Shown here in pieces: positions 25,436 through 33,531 of a DNA stretch of 64,000 nt. The DNA is from Microbacteriaceae bacterium (lineage in GTDB: Bacteria; Actinomycetota; Actinomycetes; Actinomycetales; Microbacteriaceae): contig SCRE01000020.1 in NCBI GenBank assembly GCA_004297935.1, positions 124,001-188,000 on the forward strand, given 5' to 3'. The position numbers and the translations under genes were made by a program. How positions within the stretch are numbered: position 1 is the stretch's first letter; every line of letters begins with the position of its first letter. Below the pieces are notes generated by a model. It worked only from the letters and a program-made list of their open reading frames with translations, made no database searches and was not told where the DNA came from.

Positions 25436-26410
25436 CTATTTGAGGAACGTGCTGAGGTTGTCTGCCGTGACGAGTTGGAACGGAATCTTGTATTCCTTTG
25501 CGACCTTCTTGCCTGCCAGGATGTCGGCGGCGACACTCATGGCCTTGGTGCCTTGGCCGACCGCATCCTGGAACACGGTGGCGGTCATGTCGCCGCTCTT
25601 GACGGCCTTCAACCCCGCTTCGGAACCGTCAACACCGATGATGATCTTGAACTCGTCCGAGCGGCCCGCCTCTTTGATGGCAGAGGCTGCGCCGAGCGCC
25701 ATCTCGTCGCTCTGCGCGACGACGCCGACGATCTCGCCCTTGCCCGGGTAGCGGCGGAGGAGGTCTTCCATGACCCTCTTCGCGTCCGCGCGTGAGCCCT
25801 TGGCTTCGACCTCGGTCGCGACCTTGATGTCGGATCCGGCGATGGCCTTGTCGAAGCCGGCTTTGCGGCGTTCGGTCGAGGCGCCGCCGTATTGGCCCAC
25901 GAGGTAGACGATGCTTCCAGCGTTGGGGAGCTGCTCTAGGACGTACTCGCCTTGGATCTGCCCCGCCTCGGTGTCATCCGAGCCGACATAGGAGACATAG
26001 TCGCCCGTGAAGTCGTCACTGAACCGCGTGTTCACGAGCACCAGAGGGATCTTCGCGGCGTTGATCTTTGCTGCTGCCGCCTGGCTCGCCTTCTGGTCGA
26101 CGGGGATCATCACGATCGCATCGGCCTTCTTGGTGATCAGGTCCTCGACCTGGGTCAGCTCTGTGGCCGTCGATTGCCGCGGATCGAGCGTGATCAGGTT
26201 GAGGTCGTTCTTCTGCGCCTCGGATTTCATCGAGTCGCTCAATGTGACCAGGAACGGGTATTGCAAGCTGAGCAGTGTGGCCCCGACGGTCTTAGCGGAA
26301 CCGCCGGAATCTCCAGAGCCCGTGGTCGCCGAACATCCGGCCGCGCCCAGCATCAGGACGGTTCCGGCTGCCGCTACCGTGAGCATTCGGCGAAGTCGCT
26401 TCGTGTGCAT
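25436..26410 (-). CDS. Ribose-type ABC importer, sugar-binding lipoprotein
   Basis: A 324-residue periplasmic-binding-protein-like I family (RbsB) sugar receptor. MHTKRLRRML, a hydrophobic core and lipobox GAAGCSATT mark it as a lipoprotein. Family features include VTLSDSMKSEAQKN, PVDQKASQAAAAKIN and YVGSDDTEAGQ, with the hinge segment VAQSDEMALGA. Start ATG 26410 has AAGGAG 7 nt upstream. It lies downstream of the ATPase and permease genes; a run of GGGTT repeats occupies the 65-bp gap between permease and this gene. The context (kinase, SDR, transketolase) suggests a pentose or pentitol ligand. Confidence 0.9.
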   Translation of the reverse strand: MHTKRLRRMLTVAAAGTVLMLGAAGCSATTGSGDSGGSAKTVGATLLSLQYPFLVTLSDSMKSEAQKNDLNLITLDPRQSTATELTQVEDLITKKADAIVMIPVDQKASQAAAAKINAAKIPLVLVNTRFSDDFTGDYVSYVGSDDTEAGQIQGEYVLEQLPNAGSIVYLVGQYGGASTERRKAGFDKAIAGSDIKVATEVEAKGSRADAKRVMEDLLRRYPGKGEIVGVVAQSDEMALGAASAIKEAGRSDEFKIIIGVDGSEAGLKAVKSGDMTATVFQDAVGQGTKAMSVAADILAGKKVAKEYKIPFQLVTADNLSTFLK

Positions 26411-26440
26411 GAGAAATCTCCTTTGAATCAGTGGTGCAGT

Positions 26441-26465
26441 GTTGGGTTGGGTTGGGTTGGGTTGG
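26441..26465. repeat. Five tandem GTTGG units; four GGG tracts with TT loops
   Basis: GTTGG is repeated five times without a mismatch. The plus strand therefore contains (GGGTT)3GGG between 26444 and 26461, a canonical G-quadruplex pattern. The flanking genes are transcribed from the minus strand, so the mRNA carries the C-rich version, 31 nt ahead of the binding-protein start codon, and the G-rich strand is the template. Confidence 0.9.
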
Positions 26466-26475
26466 TGCGTTCCGG

Positions 26476-27468
26476 TCAGTCCGACTTCCAACGATTGAGC
26501 AGGACGGCGAGCACCAGGATCAGGCCCTGCACGGCTTGTTGGTAATAGGACGACACGTTGAGGAGGTTCATGCCGTTGAGGACGACACCAACCAGGAGGA
26601 CACCCACCACGGTGCCGCGAATGGTGCCGACTCCGCCGAACAGGCTGGTCCCTCCGATCACGACCGCTGCGATCGCTTGCAACTCGTAGGTGGTTCCGGC
26701 AAGCGGATCGGCGCCGTCGACACGGGCGGTGAGGATGAGGCCGCCGACCGCGGCCATGACGCCGGCGATCACGTACACGCCGGTCAAGACACGCCGGGTG
26801 GAGATGCCGACCTTCTGAGACGACTCCTCGCTGCCTCCGACCGCATAGACATGTCGGCCGAACGCGGTGCGTGACAGAACGAACTCCATCACGAGCGCGG
26901 CGACGATGAAGAGCAGCACGGGCACCGGCAGGGGCCCGAGCATCCCACTGCCGAGCCAATCGAACGGTGAGCTGAGCGAGGTGATCGGCTGGCCATTGGT
27001 GAAGACGAGTGCACCGCTTCGGACCACGGCCATCATCGCCAGTGTCGCAAGGAACGGAAGAACGGCTCCATAGATGATCAACGCCGAGTTGAGAAGCCCC
27101 ACGATCAGGCCGACGGCGAGTCCGACGACGATCGGCAGCAGAAACGCGCTGCCGGTGCTCGGCGCGAGCGCGGCCGCGACGACGCCGGTCAGGCCGACGA
27201 CGGAGCCGACCGACAGGTCGATGCCGGCCGTGATCATCACGAAGGTCATGCCGAGGGCGAGGAAGCCGATGATCGAGGATTGGCGGACGACATTGGTGAG
27301 GTTGTCGAGCGTGAGGAAGGCGGGCGTCGCGAGCGTCAGGTAGATGAGCGCGAGGGCGAAGATGACCAGGATTCCGTAGTCGCCGACGAAGTGCTTGACC
27401 TTCGTCGATCGGGAATCTCGGTCGAGTTTCGCTGGCCCGAGTTTTTCACGCACAGCGGCGAGTGTCAT
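26476..27468 (-). CDS. Ribose-type ABC importer permease (RbsC family)
   Basis: A 330-residue permease with the GMTFVMITAGIDLSVGSVVGL signature typical of the monosaccharide RbsC/AraH group, several further hydrophobic segments and the C-terminal VVIGGTSLFGGVGTIRGTVVG loop. The channel is presumably a homodimer, since no second permease is present. The start overlaps the ATPase stop by 4 bp. It provides the membrane part of the importer formed with the neighbouring binding protein and ATPase. Confidence 0.92.
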   Translation of the reverse strand: MTLAAVREKLGPAKLDRDSRSTKVKHFVGDYGILVIFALALIYLTLATPAFLTLDNLTNVVRQSSIIGFLALGMTFVMITAGIDLSVGSVVGLTGVVAAALAPSTGSAFLLPIVVGLAVGLIVGLLNSALIIYGAVLPFLATLAMMAVVRSGALVFTNGQPITSLSSPFDWLGSGMLGPLPVPVLLFIVAALVMEFVLSRTAFGRHVYAVGGSEESSQKVGISTRRVLTGVYVIAGVMAAVGGLILTARVDGADPLAGTTYELQAIAAVVIGGTSLFGGVGTIRGTVVGVLLVGVVLNGMNLLNVSSYYQQAVQGLILVLAVLLNRWKSD

Positions 27469-28307
27469 GATTCTTCTGCTTTCGTGGTGACGCGGACAGG
27501 TTGGGTACTGCCGATGAGTCGACGCTCGCGTGCCTCGGTGGACGGGTCAGCTTCGGGCATCGCGCCGTGTGAGATCAAGTGCGCGATCTGCCGTTCGGTG
27601 ACGTCAGCCGTGTTGAAGCGACCGACCACCTCCCCCTGCCGCATGACCGCGACGCGATCGGCGACCGCGAAGGCCTCGTCGAGCCGGTGGGTGATGATGA
27701 TGACGGCGATGCCCAGCTCCTTCAGTCGCTGGGTGACCTCGATCAGCTTGTCGACCTTCGCGACGGAAAGGTTCGCCGTCGGCTCGTCCATGATGACCAG
27801 TCGCGCATCGAACGCCAACGCACGACCGATCGCGACCGCCTGTCGCTGCCCTCCGGACAGTCGCTTGACCTTGAGTCGAGGATTGATCCTGATGTCGAGC
27901 GCGTCGAGGACTCGCCTGGTCTCCTGTTCCATCTTGCGGTTGTCCAGAATGCGAACAAGAGGGCCGATGAAGTTCTTCCTCAGCTCCCGACCCAGGTAGA
28001 TGTTCGATCGAACGTCCAGATTGTCGGCAAGGGCGAAGTCCTGGTAGATCATCTCGATGCCGTGCGAGCGCGATACCGCGGGGCTCGGGAAGCGGACCGG
28101 CTTGCCGTCGAAGCTGATCGTGCCCTCATCCGGTTGATAGACGCCGGTAAGCACCTTCATCAGCGTTGATTTCCCAGCCGCATTGTCCCCGAGCAGCGCA
28201 AAAGTCTCGCCGGGCATGACGTCGATCGAGACGCCGCGCAATGAGTGGACGGCGCCGAAGCTCTTCCGGATTCCGGAGAGCGCAACGAGAGGCGGTGTGT
28301 TCGTCAT
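27465..28307 (-). CDS. Ribose-type ABC importer ATPase, single-domain (FrcA-like)
   Basis: A 280-residue ATPase with only one nucleotide-binding domain, unlike the duplicated RbsA; it therefore works as a homodimer, as in the FrcA fructose system. Walker A is GDNAAGKST (Ala in place of the common Gly), signature LSGGQRQAVAIGRAL, Walker B RLVIMDEPTANLS and switch His in IIITHRLDEAF. The C-terminal 35 residues (ADPSTEARERRLIGSTQPVR) extend past the domain. ATG 28307 with AGGAA upstream. It lies between the mutarotase gene and the permease gene of the same operon. Confidence 0.92.
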   Translation of the reverse strand: MTNTPPLVALSGIRKSFGAVHSLRGVSIDVMPGETFALLGDNAAGKSTLMKVLTGVYQPDEGTISFDGKPVRFPSPAVSRSHGIEMIYQDFALADNLDVRSNIYLGRELRKNFIGPLVRILDNRKMEQETRRVLDALDIRINPRLKVKRLSGGQRQAVAIGRALAFDARLVIMDEPTANLSVAKVDKLIEVTQRLKELGIAVIIITHRLDEAFAVADRVAVMRQGEVVGRFNTADVTERQIAHLISHGAMPEADPSTEARERRLIGSTQPVRVTTKAEES

Positions 28308-28336
28308 GGGGCTTCCTTTCGCGTCGACGGGCGCAA

Positions 28337-28756
28337 TCAGCTCGTGCGCAGACCCAGCGTCAGCACGATGCACGACGCGGCGCGCAGTTCTCCGGTGAGG
28401 ATGGCCAGTCCGAGCTCCTGATCGGTGAATGCGGTGGTGAGTTCGGACCCTTTCACTTCCCCGAGGTGCAGGTGGTCGGGCAGCAGGCGGAGGTAGTCTT
28501 CCCAGATCGGTGGCTTCGATCCGTCTTCGAACGTGGCGGCGACCACATCCTGAACCTCGACCGCCTCCAGCAGCGGCCCCAGCACGTCGCTGACGCTGAG
28601 CAGGCCGGGCGCGTAGTTGAGGAAGACGCGAGGCACCTGCGGCGACAGCAGCGTCGCAGCCGGGAAGTGGCCGTCCGCGATGAGCACTTTGGAGGTGTGC
28701 CCCGCTCGGGCGAGAGCCGCGAGCACGTCCGGATGGGTGACGCTTCCGTTGATCAT
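28337..28756 (-). CDS. RbsD/FucU family sugar mutarotase
   Basis: A 139-residue protein of the RbsD/FucU fold, which interconverts ring forms of free sugars (pyranase or anomerase activity). The N-terminal MINGSVTHPDVLAALARAGH contains the conserved catalytic His of the family, followed by VLIADGHFPAA; the C-terminal part, FTDQELGLAILTGELRAASC, is also typical. This supports a free aldose or ketose, rather than a phosphosugar, being handled after import. ATG 28756 follows AAGG; the longer frame to 28813 overlaps the kinase gene and is not needed. It is located between the kinase and the ATPase gene. Confidence 0.85.
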   Translation of the reverse strand: MINGSVTHPDVLAALARAGHTSKVLIADGHFPAATLLSPQVPRVFLNYAPGLLSVSDVLGPLLEAVEVQDVVAATFEDGSKPPIWEDYLRLLPDHLHLGEVKGSELTTAFTDQELGLAILTGELRAASCIVLTLGLRTS

Positions 28757-28784
28757 TCTGTGAACCTTTCTGAGTTGGTTGTCG

Positions 28785-30227
28785 TCAGCTGAGTTGCTCG
28801 GTGAGTTGGACATAGCGCGCGAAACGAGCGGTGAATAGTTTCACCGTCTCCGGGTCGGGATCGACGGTGTCTTCACGGTCGACGTTCAGCGCTTGGTGTT
28901 GCGCCAACCAACCGTTCGTGTCCGCCGCTAGTGCCGCTATGCCATACGCCGGTCCCCGAGCTGAATGGGTCACCGTGCGCTGCAGTCCGGCGGAGAGCAA
29001 CTCGCGAAGTGCTCCGATCTGGGCGGCACGGCCACCGATGGCGACGGGGCTTTCGGGCACGCTCCCGTTTGCGACAAGCCGTGTCAGCCGCACCAGCTCG
29101 ATGGCGACCCCCTCGAGGACTGCCCGGGAAATGTCCTCAACACCGTGGGTGGCGCGCAGGTCTGTCAGGGTCCCCGGGGCACCACGGCCGTCACGCGCGC
29201 CTTGTAAATAAGGCAGGAAGGTTGGCGGCTCTGCAGACTTGCCGACGGCTTCAGCGACCTGCGCGAACGGCACACCCGAGATACTCGACCACCAGGCCAG
29301 GGCAAGACCGGCGGCATGGGTCGAGTCCAGGGCAAGCCAGGCATCCGGCAACGCATGCCGGAACGCGCCGGCCCTCGGCGCACGAATGGACTGGAAGACC
29401 GCTCCACTCGTGCCCACGGAGATGCCGATGTCTCCGTCCCCTGTCACGCCGAGCGCCAGCGCCTGCGCCGCCTGATCTCCGGCGCCCGCAATGACCGGGG
29501 TTCCCACTAGGTGGTCTGCAGCCGAGCTCGTTGGCGGCAAAGAGCGCACGCGCCCGGTGATCGTTTTTGACGGAACGATGGGAGGCAGCAGCTCTTTGCC
29601 GATACCGACGATCTCGAGAAGCTCGGCCGACCATTGGTCTGCGCGCGTGTCCATGAGATTCATCGCTGACGCGTCTGACGGTTCGGTCGCCCACCCGGCA
29701 CCGAGTCGTGCGCGGATGTCATCCTTGGGCACGGCGATCGTTGAAATCTTCGCGAAGACATCCGGCTCATGGTCTTTCAGCCAAGCCAGATGCGCCGATG
29801 TGAAGGCAGGAATCGGCGAGTAACCGCAGATGTCGGCCCACCGCTCGACGCTCTTCGCGAGCCGGGAGGCACTTGCCTCGGCACGCGTATCGGACCACAG
29901 AATAGCGGGCCGCAACAGCTCGCCGGTTCTGTCACGGATGACGGTCGTGTGCATCTGACCGGTCAGCCCGATGATCGTGTTCGCTGCGGACATCGACGGA
30001 TGGGCGATCACAATCTGATCCAGCACCTCACCGATCGCGCTCCACCAGTGATCCGCGTCTTGTTCCGCAAAACCTGGGGACAGCACGGAGGTCGGGTATG
30101 GCAGGGACGTGTAGGCGAAGCTGCCGCCGTGGCTGCTGACCACGGCCCCCTTGACAGTGCTCGTTCCGATATCGATGCCAATGGCAAACTGCTCCACCAT
30201 CGTGTCGTGCGACGACTGGCTCGACAT
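28785..30227 (-). CDS. FGGY-family sugar kinase, xylulokinase-like
   Basis: A 480-residue kinase of the FGGY group. The phosphate-1 loop GIDIGTSTVKGAVV is at the N terminus, TGQMHTTVI carries the substrate-contact residues, the ADENOSINE site reads VIAGAGDQAAQALALG, and GTSGAVFQS follows. LWSDTRAE with its conserved Asp/Arg is as in xylulokinases and gluconokinases. With a mutarotase, SDR and transketolase in the same operon, phosphorylation of D-xylulose or a related ketopentose is the most likely role (inference). Start ATG 30227 has a perfect GGAGGT 6 nt upstream; an ATG 21 bp further up has none. First gene of the operon, divergent from the ROK regulator. Confidence 0.85.
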   Translation of the reverse strand: MSSQSSHDTMVEQFAIGIDIGTSTVKGAVVSSHGGSFAYTSLPYPTSVLSPGFAEQDADHWWSAIGEVLDQIVIAHPSMSAANTIIGLTGQMHTTVIRDRTGELLRPAILWSDTRAEASASRLAKSVERWADICGYSPIPAFTSAHLAWLKDHEPDVFAKISTIAVPKDDIRARLGAGWATEPSDASAMNLMDTRADQWSAELLEIVGIGKELLPPIVPSKTITGRVRSLPPTSSAADHLVGTPVIAGAGDQAAQALALGVTGDGDIGISVGTSGAVFQSIRAPRAGAFRHALPDAWLALDSTHAAGLALAWWSSISGVPFAQVAEAVGKSAEPPTFLPYLQGARDGRGAPGTLTDLRATHGVEDISRAVLEGVAIELVRLTRLVANGSVPESPVAIGGRAAQIGALRELLSAGLQRTVTHSARGPAYGIAALAADTNGWLAQHQALNVDREDTVDPDPETVKLFTARFARYVQLTEQLS

Positions 30228-30291
30228 CGAGTCACCTCCACTGGGCATGAGTACTGAATCGGACTTGGAAGGACCCTAACCCATCTTTTGT

Positions 30292-30310
30292 ATGAATGCC
30301 AATCATTCAT
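30292..30310. promoter_or_regulatory. Palindrome ATGAATG-CCAAT-CATTCAT, probable ROK operator
   Basis: A perfect 7-5-7 inverted repeat in the AT-rich 222-bp spacer between the FGGY kinase gene and the ROK regulator. A partial copy of an arm (ATTCATG) recurs at 30370-30376. Location and symmetry fit a regulator dimer acting on both divergent promoters. Confidence 0.55.
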
Positions 30311-30449
30311 CTCTTTCTTATGTATTTTTTTCGGTGTAAGTTATTGATTAGCGGCTAAACGGTCATTTATTCATGCCGTGTTCTTAGCAATAGACGCCCC
30401 GAATACGTCTGCAGTGCAGAATGGATGACGAGTTGGACCTGAGGAGTGC

Positions 30450-31661
30450 ATGGCGATGGCGTCTTTGAGTAGTTCTCTGAGTGCTGGCGAGATACTCGCG
30501 CTGATCGCTTCCAAGTCGGCCGACACCCGGTCATCGATCGCTCACCTGACCGGCCTCTCCCGATCGACAGTGACCGAAAGGCTCGATGTCCTCTTCGAGA
30601 TGGGACTGATTCGCGAGACCGCCGGGGTGCAGCCCTCCGGAGGGCGCCCGTCGAAGACGATCACGCTGAACGATGGAAGTCATCTCATCCTCGCCGCGGA
30701 TATCGGTGAGGACCACATCCGCCTGCTCGTGACCGACCTCTCCGCATCGGTCCTGGTCGAGAGCGTCACCGAAATCGCCGTCTCCGAAGGGCCTGCGGCG
30801 ACCCTCGGCTGGATCGCACACGAAGGCGGTCGACTCGTCGAACAACTCGGCCGGAGAAAAGAGGAGATCCTCGGCCTCGGCCTTTCGGTTCCGGCACCCG
30901 TCGATTTCGCGCGCGGACAAGTCGTCGCCCCATCCGTCATGACCGGTTGGGACGGCCTCGATATTCAAGCCGAGTTCCGGCGTCTACTCGATATCCCGGT
31001 CCTCGTGGAGAACGATGTGAACGCGCGTGGCCTCGGCGAGTACCTGCTCGCCTGGCACGACTACGACCAAGTGTTCTACGTGAAGGCAGACACCGGTATC
31101 GGTAGCGCGATTCTGACGGGAGGCGCACTGTTCCGCGGTGCGCAGGGTGTCGCCGGCGACATCGGACATATGAGACTCGACCCGCAAGGCGGCCCGTTGT
31201 GCCGGTGCGGGGCAATCGGGTGCGTCGAAGCGCTCGCCGCCGGGTGGGCGATCAACCGCGACCTGACGGCGGAGGGATTCGAGATCACGTCAGCGCACGA
31301 TGCGATCGAGCTGGTCAGATCCGGTTCGCCCGAGGCAATACACCACGTACGCGAGTCCGGCCGCGTGCTCGGTCGGGCGATCGCGTACTGCGTCAATCTG
31401 CTGAATCCGAGCATCATCGTGGTCGGAGGCAACTTGACAGGAGCGGGCGAGCATCTGCTGATGGGCATCAGGGAGTCGGTGTACCAATACTCTCTTCCTC
31501 TCGCAACCCGCGACCTGCGCGTCGCCCAGGCGCGCGGAGACGAACGCTGCGGAGCGATCGGAGCCGCCCAACTCGTGATCGAATACTCCCTGCAAGCCGA
31601 CCGCGTCAACGAGCGCATCCGAGCCGGGGTCAAGACCCTGGTCGACAACAAATCCTTATAG
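30450..31661 (+). CDS. ROK-family transcriptional regulator (NagC/XylR type)
   Basis: A 403-residue repressor: N-terminal winged helix (residues 13-60, DTRSSIAHLTGLSRSTVTER) joined to a sugar-kinase-fold ROK domain. The zinc motif is complete (GDIGHMRLDP then CRCGAIGCVEALA), and the sugar-binding ENDVNARGLGEY is present, but the ATP phosphate loop is DIGEDHIRLL instead of DIGGTK-type, so it is unlikely to be a kinase. Such regulators release the operator on binding their sugar. It is divergent from the FGGY kinase operon and probably represses it. Start at ATG 30450 or 30456, both after a GAGGAGT site. Confidence 0.9.
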   Translation: MAMASLSSSLSAGEILALIASKSADTRSSIAHLTGLSRSTVTERLDVLFEMGLIRETAGVQPSGGRPSKTITLNDGSHLILAADIGEDHIRLLVTDLSASVLVESVTEIAVSEGPAATLGWIAHEGGRLVEQLGRRKEEILGLGLSVPAPVDFARGQVVAPSVMTGWDGLDIQAEFRRLLDIPVLVENDVNARGLGEYLLAWHDYDQVFYVKADTGIGSAILTGGALFRGAQGVAGDIGHMRLDPQGGPLCRCGAIGCVEALAAGWAINRDLTAEGFEITSAHDAIELVRSGSPEAIHHVRESGRVLGRAIAYCVNLLNPSIIVVGGNLTGAGEHLLMGIRESVYQYSLPLATRDLRVAQARGDERCGAIGAAQLVIEYSLQADRVNERIRAGVKTLVDNKSL

Positions 31662-31698
31662 GGCAGGACCGATGCGAGCGGACAGAGCAACGGACAGC

Positions 31699-31734
31699 AC
31701 GGTCCTCGCCACCTGAGCAGGCAGCGAGGACCGT
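31699..31734. terminator. Bidirectional hairpin between rok and hyuB
   Basis: ACGGTCCTCGC and GCGAGGACCGT form an 11-bp perfect stem with a 14-nt loop, followed by TTT, in the 93-bp gap between the convergent ROK and HyuB genes. It is well placed to stop transcription from both sides. Confidence 0.7.
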
Positions 31735-31754
31735 TTACCGCTCGGTAAGAGACG

Positions 31755-33500
31755 TTACCCGCGAAGTTTCGCTGTCGCCTCCTCGTCGATCGAGTACCCA
31801 TACGGGACATTCTGATCCGGCCGTACGACGACCCGATAGACGTTCTCGGCAGCCTCGACACTGACGAACTCATCGATCACGTCGTCCAGCACCCACGATG
31901 CGGGCCTTTCAGCTGGGTCGCCCCAACCGCCACCACCGCCGGCCCAAAACTCGATCTCCTGATCACCGACCACCTGAACATCGGTGGCCATCACTCCGAT
32001 GTCCTGCTCTCGGCTGCTGCCCGGGTCCAGCCGCAGGGCGGTAGCGCCCCCACTGTGTCCTCCGCCGAAGCCCCAGGCCGGCACCTTCGCCCGGTCACCC
32101 AATGCCGTCAGCTTCCCGTCGCCGTGGGTAAGGATGATGTCGCGAGCAACGCCGAGACCGCCACGATGCTTCCCGGCGCCGCCGGAGTCCGGCAGGAACG
32201 AGTAGCGCAGTGAACGGACGGGGAACATCCGCTCCATCAGCTCCACCGGTTCGTTCCGTGTGCCGGAGGAATACAGGGACATCGCCGTGTGGTTGTCCTT
32301 CTTTCCTGGGCGCGCCCCGTATCCAGCTTCACGCCAGACGTACAGTACGAAATCTCGGCCGAATCCAGGCCGCGGATCGTGGCCCCCGATCACGAAATTG
32401 GTGATGTTGCCGCTGCCGACCATGCAGCGCTCGGGAACGACCTGCATGAAGCAGCCGAAGACGGACCCAACCACCTTTTCGTAGGTGGTCGCGAATGTAC
32501 CGTTCACGGGTGCAGGGAACTTCGCGTTGAGAACGCAGTCCTCCGGGATGATCATCTCGATGGCGTTGAGAATGCCGCCATTCTGTGGGATGTGCGGGAA
32601 GATCGCCTTCACGCTCACCGCACAGGCCGAGAGCGTCATCGAGCGCGGCGAGTTGATCGCGCCCGCCGCTTGCGCTCCCGACTCGGAAAAGTCGAAGATC
32701 GCACGATCGCCGTCGATGGTGAGCCGGAGCGCGACGGGCACGGGCTTATCCGGGTCGCCCAGCGGATCGAAGTCCACATAGTCGGTGAACTCGAACACAC
32801 CGTCGGGAAGCTTCGCCAGTTCAGCCCGGACCAGGGCCTCAGAGTGCCGGATCAAATCGTGCATCTGGTTGACGATCAGGTCACGGCCATGCCGTTCGAG
32901 CAACTCGTGCAGGCGCTTCTCCCCGAGGTCGACGGCGGCCAGCTGACCCATGATGTCGCCTCGCGTCAGCTCGGGCACCCGGATGTTTCGAAGAATGAAG
33001 TTGAGCACGCCCTTATCCATCTCGCCCTGCCGCACGAGATGCACGGGGCTGATGTGCAACGCCTCCCCGTATGAGTCGCGCACGCGGGCATTGAAGCTAC
33101 CAGGGACCGGGCCTCCTGCATCGCTCCAGTGCGCGCTGTTGACCACGAAGCAGATCAACTCGTCGTTCCAGAACACCGGCTTGACCGTCCTGACATCCTG
33201 GCAGTGCGAGCCACCGATGAACGGGTCGTTCATGATGATCACATCCCCTGGGTGCAGGTTCTCCAGGCCAAGCCATTCGACAGTCCCTCTGACGGTCGCG
33301 GGAAGAGTTCCCACGTGCGACGGCTGGTCGATGTTGCCCTCTGCGACCAATGCCCCTTCTGGCAGACAGATCGCGGTGCTGAAGTCCCGGCCTGCGCTCA
33401 CCACGAGACTGTGAGCAACCTTTTCGATCATCAGCGACATCTCGTCCACCACAGACATGAAGCTGTGGCGGAGCACTTCAAACATAACCTTGTCAATCAT
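31755..33500 (-). CDS. Hydantoinase B/oxoprolinase family subunit (HyuB-like)
   Basis: A 581-residue protein of the HyuB family (N-methylhydantoinase B, AcxB, ApcC, CapB). The conserved opening VLRHSFMSVVDEMSLMIEK, the metal-site-like GDVIIMNDPFIGGSHCQDVR, and the C-terminal SGGAGKHRGGLGVARDI and GGGGGWGDP are all present. HyuB partners HyuA in ATP-dependent opening of lactam or imide rings (hydantoins, 5-oxoproline, caprolactam) or in carboxylation of ketones. It is shorter than acetone carboxylase subunits (about 770), arguing for the ring-opening group. ATG 33500 with GGAG; it follows hyuA by 31 bp as the last gene of the unit. Confidence 0.9.
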   Translation of the reverse strand: MIDKVMFEVLRHSFMSVVDEMSLMIEKVAHSLVVSAGRDFSTAICLPEGALVAEGNIDQPSHVGTLPATVRGTVEWLGLENLHPGDVIIMNDPFIGGSHCQDVRTVKPVFWNDELICFVVNSAHWSDAGGPVPGSFNARVRDSYGEALHISPVHLVRQGEMDKGVLNFILRNIRVPELTRGDIMGQLAAVDLGEKRLHELLERHGRDLIVNQMHDLIRHSEALVRAELAKLPDGVFEFTDYVDFDPLGDPDKPVPVALRLTIDGDRAIFDFSESGAQAAGAINSPRSMTLSACAVSVKAIFPHIPQNGGILNAIEMIIPEDCVLNAKFPAPVNGTFATTYEKVVGSVFGCFMQVVPERCMVGSGNITNFVIGGHDPRPGFGRDFVLYVWREAGYGARPGKKDNHTAMSLYSSGTRNEPVELMERMFPVRSLRYSFLPDSGGAGKHRGGLGVARDIILTHGDGKLTALGDRAKVPAWGFGGGHSGGATALRLDPGSSREQDIGVMATDVQVVGDQEIEFWAGGGGGWGDPAERPASWVLDDVIDEFVSVEAAENVYRVVVRPDQNVPYGYSIDEEATAKLRG

Positions 33501-33531
33501 CTTGAGTTCTCCAATCGTGGGGTAGCAGCGG

